Shown piece after piece: positions 24,229 to 33,007 of a stretch of DNA of 54,896 bases. The position numbers and the translations under genes are program-made. Below the pieces are notes generated by a model that saw only the letters and a list, made by a program, of their open reading frames with translations, ran no database searches and had not been told where the DNA came from. Within the stretch, counting starts at the first letter, position 1. Each line of letters starts with the position of its first letter. The stretch covers positions 1-54,896 of the forward strand of contig JANQRQ010000140.1 in assembly GCA_028284485.1 (NCBI GenBank). Reading direction: 5' to 3'. This stretch comes from Planctomycetaceae bacterium (GTDB lineage: Bacteria; Planctomycetota; Planctomycetia; Planctomycetales; Planctomycetaceae).

Positions 24229-25140
24229 TCAGTCGCCGGCCTCTTCTCGTTTCCCCTTTTGATAAAGTTCTTCCATCTCGATGAGGGAGATCGATTCGAT
24301 ATCGCGATTCGATTCGGCGAGTTGTCGTTCGATGTAGCGAAATCGCCGCGAGAATTTACTGTTACTTTTGCGGAGCGCTTCTTCCGGGTTGATTTTCCAG
24401 CGTCGGGCGATGTTGGCCATGACGAACAGCACATCGCCGAGTTCACTTTCAATGCGATCCCGCTTTTCCGGATCGTCGACAGGTGCATCGGTAATCACCT
24501 CGGCGTCGACAGTGGCCGGCACATCCGGGATGCAACCCTCGTCGAACAGTTCCTCTGCCAACTCGTCGATTTCTTCCTGAAGTTTGGCGAACAGCATGTC
24601 ACGCTGCGGAAAGTCGTAACCGACCCGGGCCGCTTTGTCGGTGATGCGGGCGGCACGCGCCAACGCCGGCATGTCGACCGGAATGCCATCCAGCTTCGAT
24701 TCGCGTCGCTTTTCTGACTGCTTGATGCGGTCCCAGTTGCGTACGACCTCGGCTGGCGTGTCGGCATTAGTGTCGCCGAAAACGTGCGGATGCCGTTCGA
24801 TCAATTTGTGGGTCAGACGTTCAATGACGTCGATCAGGTTAAACCGTCCTTCGTCGGCACCAATCTGCGCGTCGAGGACGATTTGCAGCAACACATCGCC
24901 CAGTTCTTCGACGATGGCGTTGTCGTCTCCCGAATCGATCGCTTCGAGCAATTCGTATGTCTCTTCGAGCGTGTAAGGTTTGATCGTTTCGAGCGTTTGT
25001 TCTCGATCCCAGGGGCAACCATCGGGCGAACGCAACCGAGCCATCACATCGCACAGCTTGAGGAAGGCCGGCCCGATCACAGCGGGATCGGGGGGAGTGC
25101 CCGGGACTGGTTTCTGAGGTTCTTCGGAAGCAGCGGACAT
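24229..25140 (-). CDS. mazG: Nucleoside triphosphate pyrophosphohydrolase
   Basis: This 303-residue enzyme hydrolyses nucleoside triphosphates to monophosphates and pyrophosphate, for pool cleaning or stress control. It has the two tandem MazG domains. The first (about 25-130) has Cys-Pro-Trp-Asp-Arg-Glu-Gln-Thr and the metal-binding Glu-Glu-Thr-Tyr-Glu with Glu-Glu-Leu-Gly-Asp. The second (about 170-290) has Glu-Glu-Ile-Asp-Glu-Leu and Glu-Leu-Gly-Asp-Val-Leu-Phe. An acidic insert of about 35 residues splits the second domain, which makes the protein longer than the usual 260-270. The ATG at 25140 with GAAG upstream is preferred to a TTG at 25197, which would add 19 residues and has no Shine-Dalgarno sequence. 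There is no MazE or MazF nearby. Confidence 0.93.
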   Translation of the reverse strand: MSAASEEPQKPVPGTPPDPAVIGPAFLKLCDVMARLRSPDGCPWDREQTLETIKPYTLEETYELLEAIDSGDDNAIVEELGDVLLQIVLDAQIGADEGRFNLIDVIERLTHKLIERHPHVFGDTNADTPAEVVRNWDRIKQSEKRRESKLDGIPVDMPALARAARITDKAARVGYDFPQRDMLFAKLQEEIDELAEELFDEGCIPDVPATVDAEVITDAPVDDPEKRDRIESELGDVLFVMANIARRWKINPEEALRKSNSKFSRRFRYIERQLAESNRDIESISLIEMEELYQKGKREEAGD

Positions 25141-25580
25141 AAATTCTTCAGGCGATTTCCAAGGAGTTTTTGTCGGATCAAAGTGGTGGTCGATCAAGTC
25201 GCATGGTATTGCGATTTCCGAGTGGCGTCAAAGCGGCCATGGTGGCTCAGGGGTATGCCGACGACAGGATCAAATGAAGCAGCTTCGCGCCCCACATCTT
25301 CATGCGAGACACATGGTTCCGCGGCCGAATTGTGGCATGATCCGGCAGACTTTTCCGCGTTCTGGAATGTTCGCGACTTTTTTACTTGGTGCCGGTTTAA
25401 TACGATAGAGACATCATTGGCTATCGTTGTATGGCGTTCATTGAGAGCAGTTTGCTCTGTTTTATGCCCGCGAAGAGTGGTTTTCAGTAGGTTTATACCG
25501 TGTGATCGCGAGGCAGGGCGGTTACAGGTTTACTAAAAGCGTCCTAGTTGTCCCCAAGCCGTTTGTCAGGAGAAGTGTCG
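25141..25580. other. 440-base divergent intergenic region
   Basis: It separates the starts of mazG (minus) and a small exported protein (plus), so it should hold two promoters. AGGAGAAG at about 25568-25575 serves the plus-strand gene. No repeat, operator or gene was recognised. Confidence 0.45.
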
Positions 25581-26126
25581 ATGATACTGTCCCGAAATCG
25601 AATCGTATTGATGCTGTTTGGATTGACGATTTGCGTTGCCGCGTATTCTCAAGAAACCGATGCCAAACCAAAAGAGCAGCCAGAAATCGATCGCGAATCG
25701 CTTGCTGCTGCATTCTCGAAGAAGTTGACCGGGGCGGCGCTGGTCGGTCGTTTCAGCGTTGAAGGCCGCAACGACGACAAACCGCCGTCTCCTGAACGAT
25801 ACGAATTGGCCAATGTGCAACACCTTGGCGGCGATCTGTGGCTGTTTGCGGCGCGCATTAAGTATGGCGAGCACGATGTGACCGTACCCATCACGCTGAA
25901 TGTGATGTGGGCCGGCGACACGCCTGTCATTACGCTTACCGATTTTACGATCCCCGGTATGGGAACGTTCACCGCACGCGTACTGTTTTATGGAGATCGC
26001 TACGTCGGCACATGGCAGCACGGAAAAGCGGGCGGGCATATGTGGGGAAACATTGTTCGCGATGAGAAAAGCGCCGTCGGCGAAGGGGACGATTCCAAGG
26101 CGAAGGCGGCCCCATCCGATAAATGA
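25581..26126 (+). CDS. Small exported protein of unknown function
   Basis: I do not recognise a family. The ATG at 25581 follows AGGAGAAG at good spacing and opens a signal peptide (Ile-Val-Leu-Met-Leu-Phe-Gly-Leu-Thr-Ile-Cys-Val-Ala-Ala, cleavage near Tyr-Ser-Gln). The product is 181 residues. After a charged segment (25-55), residues 60-160 alternate hydrophobic and polar positions and look all-beta, with many Gly, ending Gly-His-Met-Trp-Gly-Asn-Ile-Val. The C-terminus is Lys/Asp/Ala-rich and probably disordered. The fold could be a calycin-like or lipid-binding barrel, but this is a guess. An esterase gene follows 63 bases later on the same strand. Confidence 0.8.
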   Translation: MILSRNRIVLMLFGLTICVAAYSQETDAKPKEQPEIDRESLAAAFSKKLTGAALVGRFSVEGRNDDKPPSPERYELANVQHLGGDLWLFAARIKYGEHDVTVPITLNVMWAGDTPVITLTDFTIPGMGTFTARVLFYGDRYVGTWQHGKAGGHMWGNIVRDEKSAVGEGDDSKAKAAPSDK

Positions 26127-26189
26127 GGGGGGACGGCGTTTATTGAACCCTGCGGTATGCGGCACGGCAACAGTCGATGAGGGGAGCTT

Positions 26190-27266
26190 ATGCGGACCAC
26201 CTGGCAACTCCGAATGTTGATTCTACTCGTGGTTGCCGGATTAATCGGCATTGCGAGTCGTAGCGACTTCCTGAAGAAATCGCCCGCCGCGCAGCGACCG
26301 CAGATTTCACCGAAGCGATCGGCCTTCGTCACATTGCCGCCGCTGACCGAATTCCAAGTGACCAGCACAATCGATGGGACAACGCAACCATCGACGATTT
26401 GGGCCCCTCCCTCTGCGAAATCGGAACCGACGCCGTTGTTTGTGTTCGTCCATTCCTGGAGCAGTGACTATCACCAAGACAATTCCAAATGGTTTCGCGA
26501 GGCGGTCCCGCGCGGCTGGATCTACCTGCATCCCAACTTTCGCGGCGTGAACGACAAGCCGCAGGCGTGCGGTTCCCATCTGGCCCGGCAGGATGTGTTA
26601 GACGCCATGGATTATGTCTTGGCGAACTACAATGTTGACACCAGTCGGATTTATCTCGCCGGCTCTTCGGGCGGCGGGCATATGTCGATGCTGATGTCGG
26701 GTTACCATCCCGATCGTTTTTCGGCAGTCTCGGCGTGGGTCGGCATTAGCGATTTGGCAGACTGGTACCGCTTTCACGCGCGCACCGGCATTCCTCAACG
26801 ATACGCACGAATGATCGCCGCTTCTTGTGGTGGGGCACCAGGGACCTCTACAGAAGTCGATGCGCAGTATCGCGAGCGATCGCCGATTTACCATATTCAC
26901 AACGCGGTCGGTTTGCCGCTCGATATCAATTCCGGTGTTTATGATGGCAAAACAGGTTCGGTGCCGATTCTGCAATCGCTGCGGGCATTCAATGCCGTGG
27001 CTCGGGCTGGGGATCACACCGAAATTCCGGAAGACGTTATGGAAAAGTTGTGGGCCACGGGGCGGCTAGCGAATCCTCAGCCGTCGGATCTCGAGCCGGA
27101 TCCGACGCACGAACGCAAGATCCATCTTCGGCGTCATGCAGGGCAAGCTCGCGTTACGATCTTTGAAGGCGGACACGAGAGCTTTCCATTCGCTGCTTGT
27201 AGCTGGTTGGCGAAACAACAGCGCGAGACGGACCCCGCAAAACTGAAACAATCCGAGTTGCAATAG
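26190..27266 (+). CDS. Exported alpha/beta hydrolase (prolyl oligopeptidase/esterase superfamily)
   Basis: This 358-residue protein has an N-terminal hydrophobic segment (about residues 8-23) that is either a signal peptide or an anchor. The alpha/beta-hydrolase fold follows, with an oxyanion region Phe-Val-His-Ser-Trp and the nucleophile elbow Gly-Ser-Ser-Gly-Gly-Gly, Ser160 being the nucleophile. The catalytic His is probably in Glu-Gly-Gly-His-Glu (about 330). The acid lies between but is not certain. The sequence Asp-Thr-Ser-Arg-Ile-Tyr-Leu-Ala-Gly before the elbow is typical of PHB-depolymerase-like and acetyl-xylan-esterase-like members. GGGGAG stands just before the ATG. It lies between an exported unknown protein and a TIM-barrel isomerase, so the run may be an operon; the substrate is unknown. 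Confidence 0.87.
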   Translation: MRTTWQLRMLILLVVAGLIGIASRSDFLKKSPAAQRPQISPKRSAFVTLPPLTEFQVTSTIDGTTQPSTIWAPPSAKSEPTPLFVFVHSWSSDYHQDNSKWFREAVPRGWIYLHPNFRGVNDKPQACGSHLARQDVLDAMDYVLANYNVDTSRIYLAGSSGGGHMSMLMSGYHPDRFSAVSAWVGISDLADWYRFHARTGIPQRYARMIAASCGGAPGTSTEVDAQYRERSPIYHIHNAVGLPLDINSGVYDGKTGSVPILQSLRAFNAVARAGDHTEIPEDVMEKLWATGRLANPQPSDLEPDPTHERKIHLRRHAGQARVTIFEGGHESFPFAACSWLAKQQRETDPAKLKQSELQ

Positions 27267-27296
27267 ATCGCGCAAAAGAAAAAGGCAGGGCTGAAT

Positions 27297-28199
27297 ATGA
27301 AAGAGTTTCGTCGGCGAGATTTCTTGGCGAGTTCGGGCGCGACCGCTGCCGGCTTAGCGGCATTGACTTCCGCAGCGCATGCCGCCCAGTCGGAAGAGGG
27401 CGACTCATCAATCGGCAAAACTGCGCATACTCGGTTTGCGGTCAACATCGAAATGTGGTGGAAGAATTTGCCGTTTCTGGAACGCATCAATCAAGCTGCG
27501 GCGCTTGGCTTTCCCGCGGTCGAGTTTTGGCCTTGGAAAGAAAAAGACATTTCGGCAATCGCGCGTGCATCGACCGAGTTAGGGATTTCGATTGCGCAAT
27601 TTACGGCGTGGGGATTCCGTCCGGGCCTCAACGATCCGGCAAATCATCGACAGTTCGTGCAGGCGATCAAAGATGGTTGCCAAGTTGCCAAGCAATTGAA
27701 CTGCCCCATGATGACGGTTGTTGGCGGAGATGATCAGCCGGGAATGACTCAGGAGCAGATGCACGAGAATATTATTGCCGGCCTGAAGCAAGCCGCCCCA
27801 ATCGCCGAGGACAACGATGTGATGCTAATCCTCGAGCCGATGAACATCCGCGTCGATCACAAGGGACATTGCTTGTACGGCAGCGCGCCGGCGATTCACA
27901 TCTGTGAAGAAGTCGGGTCGACTCATGTGAAAATCAATTGGGATTTGTATCACATGCAAATCACCGAAGGCGACTTGTGCGGACACCTTCGGGAAGGCTT
28001 CAAAGCCGGCCAAATTGGATACTTGCAGCTGGCGGATCATCCGGGCCGGAATGAACCGGGCACCGGCGAAGTTCATTATAACCGAGTGCTGCGGGAAGCT
28101 TACGATTTGGGATATCGCGGCTTTGTTGGGTTGGAGTGTCGACCGCTCGATACCGAATTAGAAGCCGCTCGGCGGGTGGCTGCCACTGACATCTGGTAA
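27297..28199 (+). CDS. Hydroxypyruvate isomerase-like TIM-barrel protein with Tat-type signal
   Basis: This 300-residue protein belongs to the sugar phosphate isomerase/epimerase superfamily and is closest in pattern to hydroxypyruvate isomerases. The N-terminus (Arg-Arg-Arg-Asp-Phe-Leu at residues 5-10, then a Gly/Ala-rich hydrophobic stretch ending near Ala-His-Ala-Ala) is a Tat signal, so the protein acts outside the cytoplasm, unlike classic Hyi. Metal and substrate sites of the family appear as Leu-Glu-Pro-Met-Asn, Asn-Trp-Asp-Leu-Tyr-His-Met-Gln, Leu-Ala-Asp-His-Pro-Gly-Arg and a final Gly-Leu-Glu-Cys. Tat-exported TIM barrels of this type are frequent in planctomycetes and few have a known substrate. 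The gene starts 30 bases after the esterase stop. Confidence 0.88.
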   Translation: MKEFRRRDFLASSGATAAGLAALTSAAHAAQSEEGDSSIGKTAHTRFAVNIEMWWKNLPFLERINQAAALGFPAVEFWPWKEKDISAIARASTELGISIAQFTAWGFRPGLNDPANHRQFVQAIKDGCQVAKQLNCPMMTVVGGDDQPGMTQEQMHENIIAGLKQAAPIAEDNDVMLILEPMNIRVDHKGHCLYGSAPAIHICEEVGSTHVKINWDLYHMQITEGDLCGHLREGFKAGQIGYLQLADHPGRNEPGTGEVHYNRVLREAYDLGYRGFVGLECRPLDTELEAARRVAATDIW

Positions 28200-28432
28200 T
28201 TATCGGGCCAACGAACAATATGCTGCTCCAATCTGCCCTGGGATTCCCGTTGAACTAAGTGATTCCGCAAGGCACACTAGAGGTGCAGGTGGAATGCTCT
28301 CAGACATCTTTCGATAGCAAATCCAACGTGTCCGATGAGTTGTTCCGCCACAGATCTGTTCCCAATTCAGGACTAGAATCCCCCGTCAGTCCGAAACGAT
28401 TCGACAAATCAGCGATTGAACGGTTTAGCTCC

Positions 28433-31400
28433 ATGACAATCAGCGTCACCTGTGGGAGTTGCAACAAGGAATTCAAACTCAAGGACGAAGCTGCAGGGAT
28501 CAAGTTCCGTTGCAGCCGCTGCGGGGAACGTGTACGTGTTCCGTCGAAATCTAGCCGCACCGAGCGAGCGAAACCAAAGCCGGAACCGGAGCTCCGCGCT
28601 GAGGATTACCTGGAACCGGTTGACGACGATGATGCCGAATTGTCGACCGAGGACTTCTTAGAGCCGGTCGATGACGACTCGGGGAAATTGTCGACCGAGG
28701 ATTACCTGGAACGTGTCGACGACGACTCGGGGGAATTGTCGACCGAAGACTTTCTGGAACCGGTCGACGACGACGAATTCGAAGATGACGAGCCAAGGCG
28801 GAAAAAACCAACTCGCCGGAAAAGTGAGTCGCAACGGCGACGTCAACCGGCGTCGAAAGGCCAGGCCCGCCGGCCTAAGCCGTTCGATCGGCGACCGGTC
28901 CGAACTGGGAGCTTTAATTTCAACCGCCTGAATGTCGTTATGGCCTTTGGCGGGCTAGTGATGATGTTCATCGGCTACCGGGAGTATTCGCTGGTTTCGC
29001 TTTCGATGCCGACTGCCAAGACGATCAGCATGGCGGATTTGTTGGAAGACGGGCCGGGCGACAATATCCATCTGCACATCACGAATATGTTGCTGTGGGA
29101 AGGTGCCTATGTTTACGAAGCCGATTCCGAAGATGGGCCATTCACCATGGTGTGGATTCCTGCGATCTCGTCGGATAGCGAGACCGGGCAACAAGTGCTA
29201 GCGGGCATCGAACGCGGTGCCTCTCCGACGGGCCACCCTCCCAACATTCAAATGATTCTGAGGACTGACAGTTGTGTTGACGAGAATGCGGTTGGCCAGC
29301 TCATGCTTCAGGGGCTGCAGACCGGCATCAAGGGCATGATCATTAATGAAATCACCAGTTTAGGTTCCGATGAAAAGAAACTGTTGAGCGAAGAGTATCC
29401 GGGAGTCGACTTCGAGCAATGCTACATCTTTGAACAAGGCCGCGAACCGGCCGGACGATTCAAAATGGTGGCATTGATGTTTGGGGGAACGTTGCTGTCG
29501 CTTGCGGGCGGCTTTCTGTTACTCGGGACCTACGCGAGGGAACCTCAAGGATTGGTTGGCTTGGCAGGGTATGCCGTTATTGCCGTGACGTTGTCGGTTT
29601 ATTTTTCCTTCGGAGGGCGCGCCGACGAGGGTCCACCGGTTGCTGCGGCCGAAGCAGGCGAAGATGTCCAGCAGCGCGAAGAGGCTGCAACGGATTCGAC
29701 CGACGAAGAATCAGAACCGTCGCCTCCCGACGTTGACGTTCGCGAGTTGGCCGGAAGCAGCCGACCACAATCGGAGCCTGAAGCTGCGCCTGCAGGGTCT
29801 GAATCTGCACCCGCAGTTTCTGTTGCGGAGACCACCGTCGCGGAAGCTCAGCCGGAAAACACTCAGCCGACCCCATCTGTGTCGCCAACTGTTTCTGAGC
29901 CGAAAGAAGAAAAACAAATCGTTCCGTCGAGCGGTATCCCGGTGACTTCGTCGACTCCGCTTGCGGCAGGGGACACGTTGCAGGCGGAATGGGCCGGTAG
30001 CTGGTATGAGGTTCAAGTGTTGGAGGTGCTGCCCGGCGACATGGTCAAAATTCATTGGACCGGTTGGGCATCGACTTGGGACCGACCGGTCCCGCGGTCA
30101 GATTTGCAGATGCCGCCTGGAAGTACGGCGACGGCATCGACCGGAGCCGCCGGAACGGCAGCGCCTGCTGGTACACCGACGCCTGCAGCAATTCCGACGG
30201 AATGGAATGTCCAAGTCGATCCGCCCACAGTGCCCGTGGAGTTTGCAGCGGCTGCCGAGATTAACGTTCCGGCGCCGGATGGCTCGATCAAGTACGCATC
30301 GTTGCCCAGCGAGTTCGTGGCGATCGGTGGTGGATCTTCGCGTCGCGAACTGCGGGACATTTGGAGCCTAAAAACTGGAAAGAAGTACGGCAGTATCGGC
30401 GGTGTTCCGTATATGCATCGCTACGCAGCTGTGAGTCCCGGGGGAGATTATTTTGCCGTCAAGCCGACGTTTGAAGACGAAGTTCTCGTTTGGGACGTGC
30501 AGGCGGGCGAAGGGCTGCGAAAGATTCTGGCCGGAGAGAATCCCGGGCAGTTGTCGTTTTTGGATTTTGCCGGGCCGCATCGCATGGTGACATTGGGCAG
30601 CGGTACGATGATGGTTTGGAAACTGCCGGAAGGCGAGGTCGAGTCGACCTTCAAACTGCCCGATTGGTTTGATGCAAAATCAGTCGCATTTAGCCCCGGC
30701 GGCCGGTATGTGACCGCCCTGTACGACTGGAGTAAGAAGCTACGGTTTTACGACACGACAACCGGTGAAATCGCGGGCGAGACTTCGAATCCCTCGGAGA
30801 CGGGATGCGCCGGTTTGGTGTTTTCCGACGACGGAACGGAGTTGGCGGGGCTGTTTGCCGGCAGTTTCAAAAAGACGAGCCTCGTTTGCTGGGACGTTGC
30901 GACTGGTCGGGTTTTGGATCATTTCGAGTTGGAACAGGATCTGCAAAGTAAGATTCCTGGTGCGTCGAAATACCAGGGACGTGCTTTGGAATGGTTTCCC
31001 GACAAATCGAAATGGCTGGTTTATGGGCACGCCATTGTCGACCGTCAGGTGGGGCAACCGGTTTGGAACATTCCAGTCGATCCGTCCGCCAGCAAGATTC
31101 CACCGCGGCGCCCGGTCGATGATCAACATGTGGCTTTGATCGGAGGGTCCAATCGCAGCCCGGTGATTAAATCGTTCGAAATCCCGGTGGAAACGGTGGA
31201 GAAGGCCAGCGAGATTGTGGCCGGTGGCGGTACCGCCGTCGACGTCGGCTTGCCTCCACTATCCCAGGCTGATTGGTCGGCCACGTTGAAGCTGAATCTC
31301 GATGAAAGCCCAGGTTGGCAGGTTCCGTCCATTCTTGTGGCAGATCCGGTCGAGCCGTTGATGTCCAAACCGATTGAAATCGACGCCGCGGGTCGGACGA

Positions 31401-32941
31401 TCGAGTCGGCGATTCTGTCCGGATCAGATACAGCACGGCTGTTGGTGGCGGCGAACAGAACGGGAACACAAACTGCGCAAGAGATTGCCCAGCGGGCACG
31501 CAGTCGCTTGGCGTCGGCGAATGGCACTGGCGAGGATGCTGCGCCGGCGAACGGTCCGGTCAGTTTGGAAATGTACGATTTGCTGACGTCCGAGCAACTG
31601 AAGGCTATTCCGATCAACTACCCGGCACAGCTTTTGGGGTTCAGTCTTGACGGAACCAGGGCGGCTTTGAAAGCTTCCGAATCGCCAGAACGCATCGATG
31701 TGTGGGATGTTGAAACCGGCTCGCATGTTGCCGGTTGGCGTCCCTATGAGAAAATCGCGGGTGACAACCAATCGGGGCGCTCCGGAAGGTACAATAAACT
31801 TCATGTGGCTGGGGCAGTGTTCGTCGATGCCAACCACTTGCTCACGTTGAATAACGGGGCCTACGGAAGAGAGAAGACCCTCGTATTGTGGGAGTTGCCC
31901 GCTTGCCGCGCAGTCTATCAGCTTGATGGTCCGGAAACTCCCAAACTCAGCCCTGATGGGAGCACATTGGTTGTTTCTCATGGCGAAAGTTTGCGATTTA
32001 TTAACGCGTTGACTGGCGAGATTGCCGGGTCGTTATCGACGAAGGGTCGTGTCGATGCCGTTGGGTTTCATCACAAGGGAAATCGGATCGCTGCTACGAT
32101 GACCTTTCCCGGTGGGAATTGGCTGACCGCTTGGAACGTCCAAGATGGATCGGTGGCCTTCGAATTCCCGTTGCCTCGCAGTGGAAGTTCGCTGCAATGG
32201 TGTGGCGACGATTATGTGCTGCTGAACGATTCGGCACTGATCGACGTCGAACGCGAGATGGTCGTATGGACCTATCAATTGCCCTGGGGTCGGCACGTTT
32301 CGCAAAACCCCGATGGCCGGCATTGGTACCTTGTTCAAGTTTCCGGCGGAAAGCCATCGGTCCGATTGAACGCCGTAACTCTTCCTGGTCCGCAGCTTGC
32401 CGACCGACTTGCCACCGAGAACCCCAAACCGTCCATGGTTTTGGAACCGGGTGACAGCATCAGTATCAATCTGCAACTGATCGGTTCGATCGGTGGTCGC
32501 AACTTCACCAGAGATGTAGCCACAAATTTGCAAAGCCGATTCGCAAAGCACCGAATTCGTATGACAAACAGTTCGGGGCCGACTTTCCGCATGAACATGT
32601 CCGAGAAAAACACCGGTGAAACGGCCGAGTTTCGGGCGATGGGATTCCGCAACGAAAGTGGCATGAAATCGATTCAGGTCAAGCAGATTGAGGTAAAGCT
32701 CGCACTCGAATCCGGCGGCACGACGCATTGGGAGCAGAATATGGTCTTTCAGAATGCCTCATTTGGGATGCAGCGCATTCCCGAAGGGGAGTCGATCGAG
32801 TCATACCTCGACAAGCAAATGCGACAACAGGCCGCCGATTATGTGTCGAATCTGGAACCACCCATCTATGTCTTTGCCGAAGGGGCAAGTATCGGACTCG
32901 GGCAGTCACAGCTGCCGGCCAATTCTTTCGCCGGCCGGTGA
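28433..32941 (+). CDS. Giant zinc-ribbon/transmembrane/SH3-like/WD40-like propeller protein
   Basis: The ATG at 28433 starts directly with a zinc ribbon (Cys7, Cys10, Cys27, Cys30); the frame is open 58 codons further but those residues have no domain. The product is 1502 residues. Domain order: zinc ribbon (1-40), four tandem 16-residue acidic repeats (54-117), an Arg/Lys-rich stretch (120-155), a membrane helix (about 163-180), an extracytoplasmic or loop domain (180-340), and two close helices (about 343-366 and 372-394). A Glu/Pro/Ala-rich linker (395-505) leads to an SH3/Tudor-like domain (about 508-562; Trp-x-Tyr-x-Val-x-Val, then Val-Lys-Ile-His-Trp-x-Gly-Trp). A WD40-like propeller (about 620-1350) and a conserved-looking C-terminal domain (1370-1490) follow. 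There is no catalytic motif. It may be a scaffold that links a cytoplasmic ribbon to a large beta structure; the function is unknown. Confidence 0.8.
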   Translation: MTISVTCGSCNKEFKLKDEAAGIKFRCSRCGERVRVPSKSSRTERAKPKPEPELRAEDYLEPVDDDDAELSTEDFLEPVDDDSGKLSTEDYLERVDDDSGELSTEDFLEPVDDDEFEDDEPRRKKPTRRKSESQRRRQPASKGQARRPKPFDRRPVRTGSFNFNRLNVVMAFGGLVMMFIGYREYSLVSLSMPTAKTISMADLLEDGPGDNIHLHITNMLLWEGAYVYEADSEDGPFTMVWIPAISSDSETGQQVLAGIERGASPTGHPPNIQMILRTDSCVDENAVGQLMLQGLQTGIKGMIINEITSLGSDEKKLLSEEYPGVDFEQCYIFEQGREPAGRFKMVALMFGGTLLSLAGGFLLLGTYAREPQGLVGLAGYAVIAVTLSVYFSFGGRADEGPPVAAAEAGEDVQQREEAATDSTDEESEPSPPDVDVRELAGSSRPQSEPEAAPAGSESAPAVSVAETTVAEAQPENTQPTPSVSPTVSEPKEEKQIVPSSGIPVTSSTPLAAGDTLQAEWAGSWYEVQVLEVLPGDMVKIHWTGWASTWDRPVPRSDLQMPPGSTATASTGAAGTAAPAGTPTPAAIPTEWNVQVDPPTVPVEFAAAAEINVPAPDGSIKYASLPSEFVAIGGGSSRRELRDIWSLKTGKKYGSIGGVPYMHRYAAVSPGGDYFAVKPTFEDEVLVWDVQAGEGLRKILAGENPGQLSFLDFAGPHRMVTLGSGTMMVWKLPEGEVESTFKLPDWFDAKSVAFSPGGRYVTALYDWSKKLRFYDTTTGEIAGETSNPSETGCAGLVFSDDGTELAGLFAGSFKKTSLVCWDVATGRVLDHFELEQDLQSKIPGASKYQGRALEWFPDKSKWLVYGHAIVDRQVGQPVWNIPVDPSASKIPPRRPVDDQHVALIGGSNRSPVIKSFEIPVETVEKASEIVAGGGTAVDVGLPPLSQADWSATLKLNLDESPGWQVPSILVADPVEPLMSKPIEIDAAGRTIESAILSGSDTARLLVAANRTGTQTAQEIAQRARSRLASANGTGEDAAPANGPVSLEMYDLLTSEQLKAIPINYPAQLLGFSLDGTRAALKASESPERIDVWDVETGSHVAGWRPYEKIAGDNQSGRSGRYNKLHVAGAVFVDANHLLTLNNGAYGREKTLVLWELPACRAVYQLDGPETPKLSPDGSTLVVSHGESLRFINALTGEIAGSLSTKGRVDAVGFHHKGNRIAATMTFPGGNWLTAWNVQDGSVAFEFPLPRSGSSLQWCGDDYVLLNDSALIDVEREMVVWTYQLPWGRHVSQNPDGRHWYLVQVSGGKPSVRLNAVTLPGPQLADRLATENPKPSMVLEPGDSISINLQLIGSIGGRNFTRDVATNLQSRFAKHRIRMTNSSGPTFRMNMSEKNTGETAEFRAMGFRNESGMKSIQVKQIEVKLALESGGTTHWEQNMVFQNASFGMQRIPEGESIESYLDKQMRQQAADYVSNLEPPIYVFAEGASIGLGQSQLPANSFAGR
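28592..28783 (+). repeat. Four 48-base tandem repeats inside the giant gene
   Basis: Four in-frame 48-base units encode Leu-Ser-Thr-Glu-Asp-Phe-Leu-Glu-Pro-Val-Asp-Asp-Asp-Ser-Gly-Glu-like segments (residues 54-117). Units 2-4 are close at DNA level too, which points to recent slippage or unequal exchange, so copy number may differ between strains. Confidence 0.8.
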
Positions 32942-32957
32942 CGATGAGATCGACTGC

Positions 32958-32980
32958 TGCCTGCTAATCGTTTGCAGGCA
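32958..32980. terminator. Hairpin between convergent genes
   Basis: TGCCTGC at 32958-32964 pairs exactly with GCAGGCA at 32974-32980 around a nine-base loop. It lies in the 66 bases between two genes that run towards each other. No T-run follows, so termination is only suggested by position. Confidence 0.4.
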
Positions 32981-33007
32981 ACCTTCGATCGCCGACATGA
33001 CCATCGT

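Noticed and set aside
24784..25536. Long plus-strand open frame of 250 codons
   Set aside because: Most of it is antisense to mazG, which has clear domains; there is no ribosome binding site or recognisable motif.
28259..28432. 58-codon upstream extension of the giant gene
   Set aside because: The residues have no domain, and the zinc ribbon begins right at the ATG at 28433, as is usual for this domain.
31805..31815. GTGGCTGGGGC, identical to part of the REP end
   Set aside because: It lies inside the coding sequence of the giant propeller gene, has no partner arm and no palindrome, so it is a chance match.
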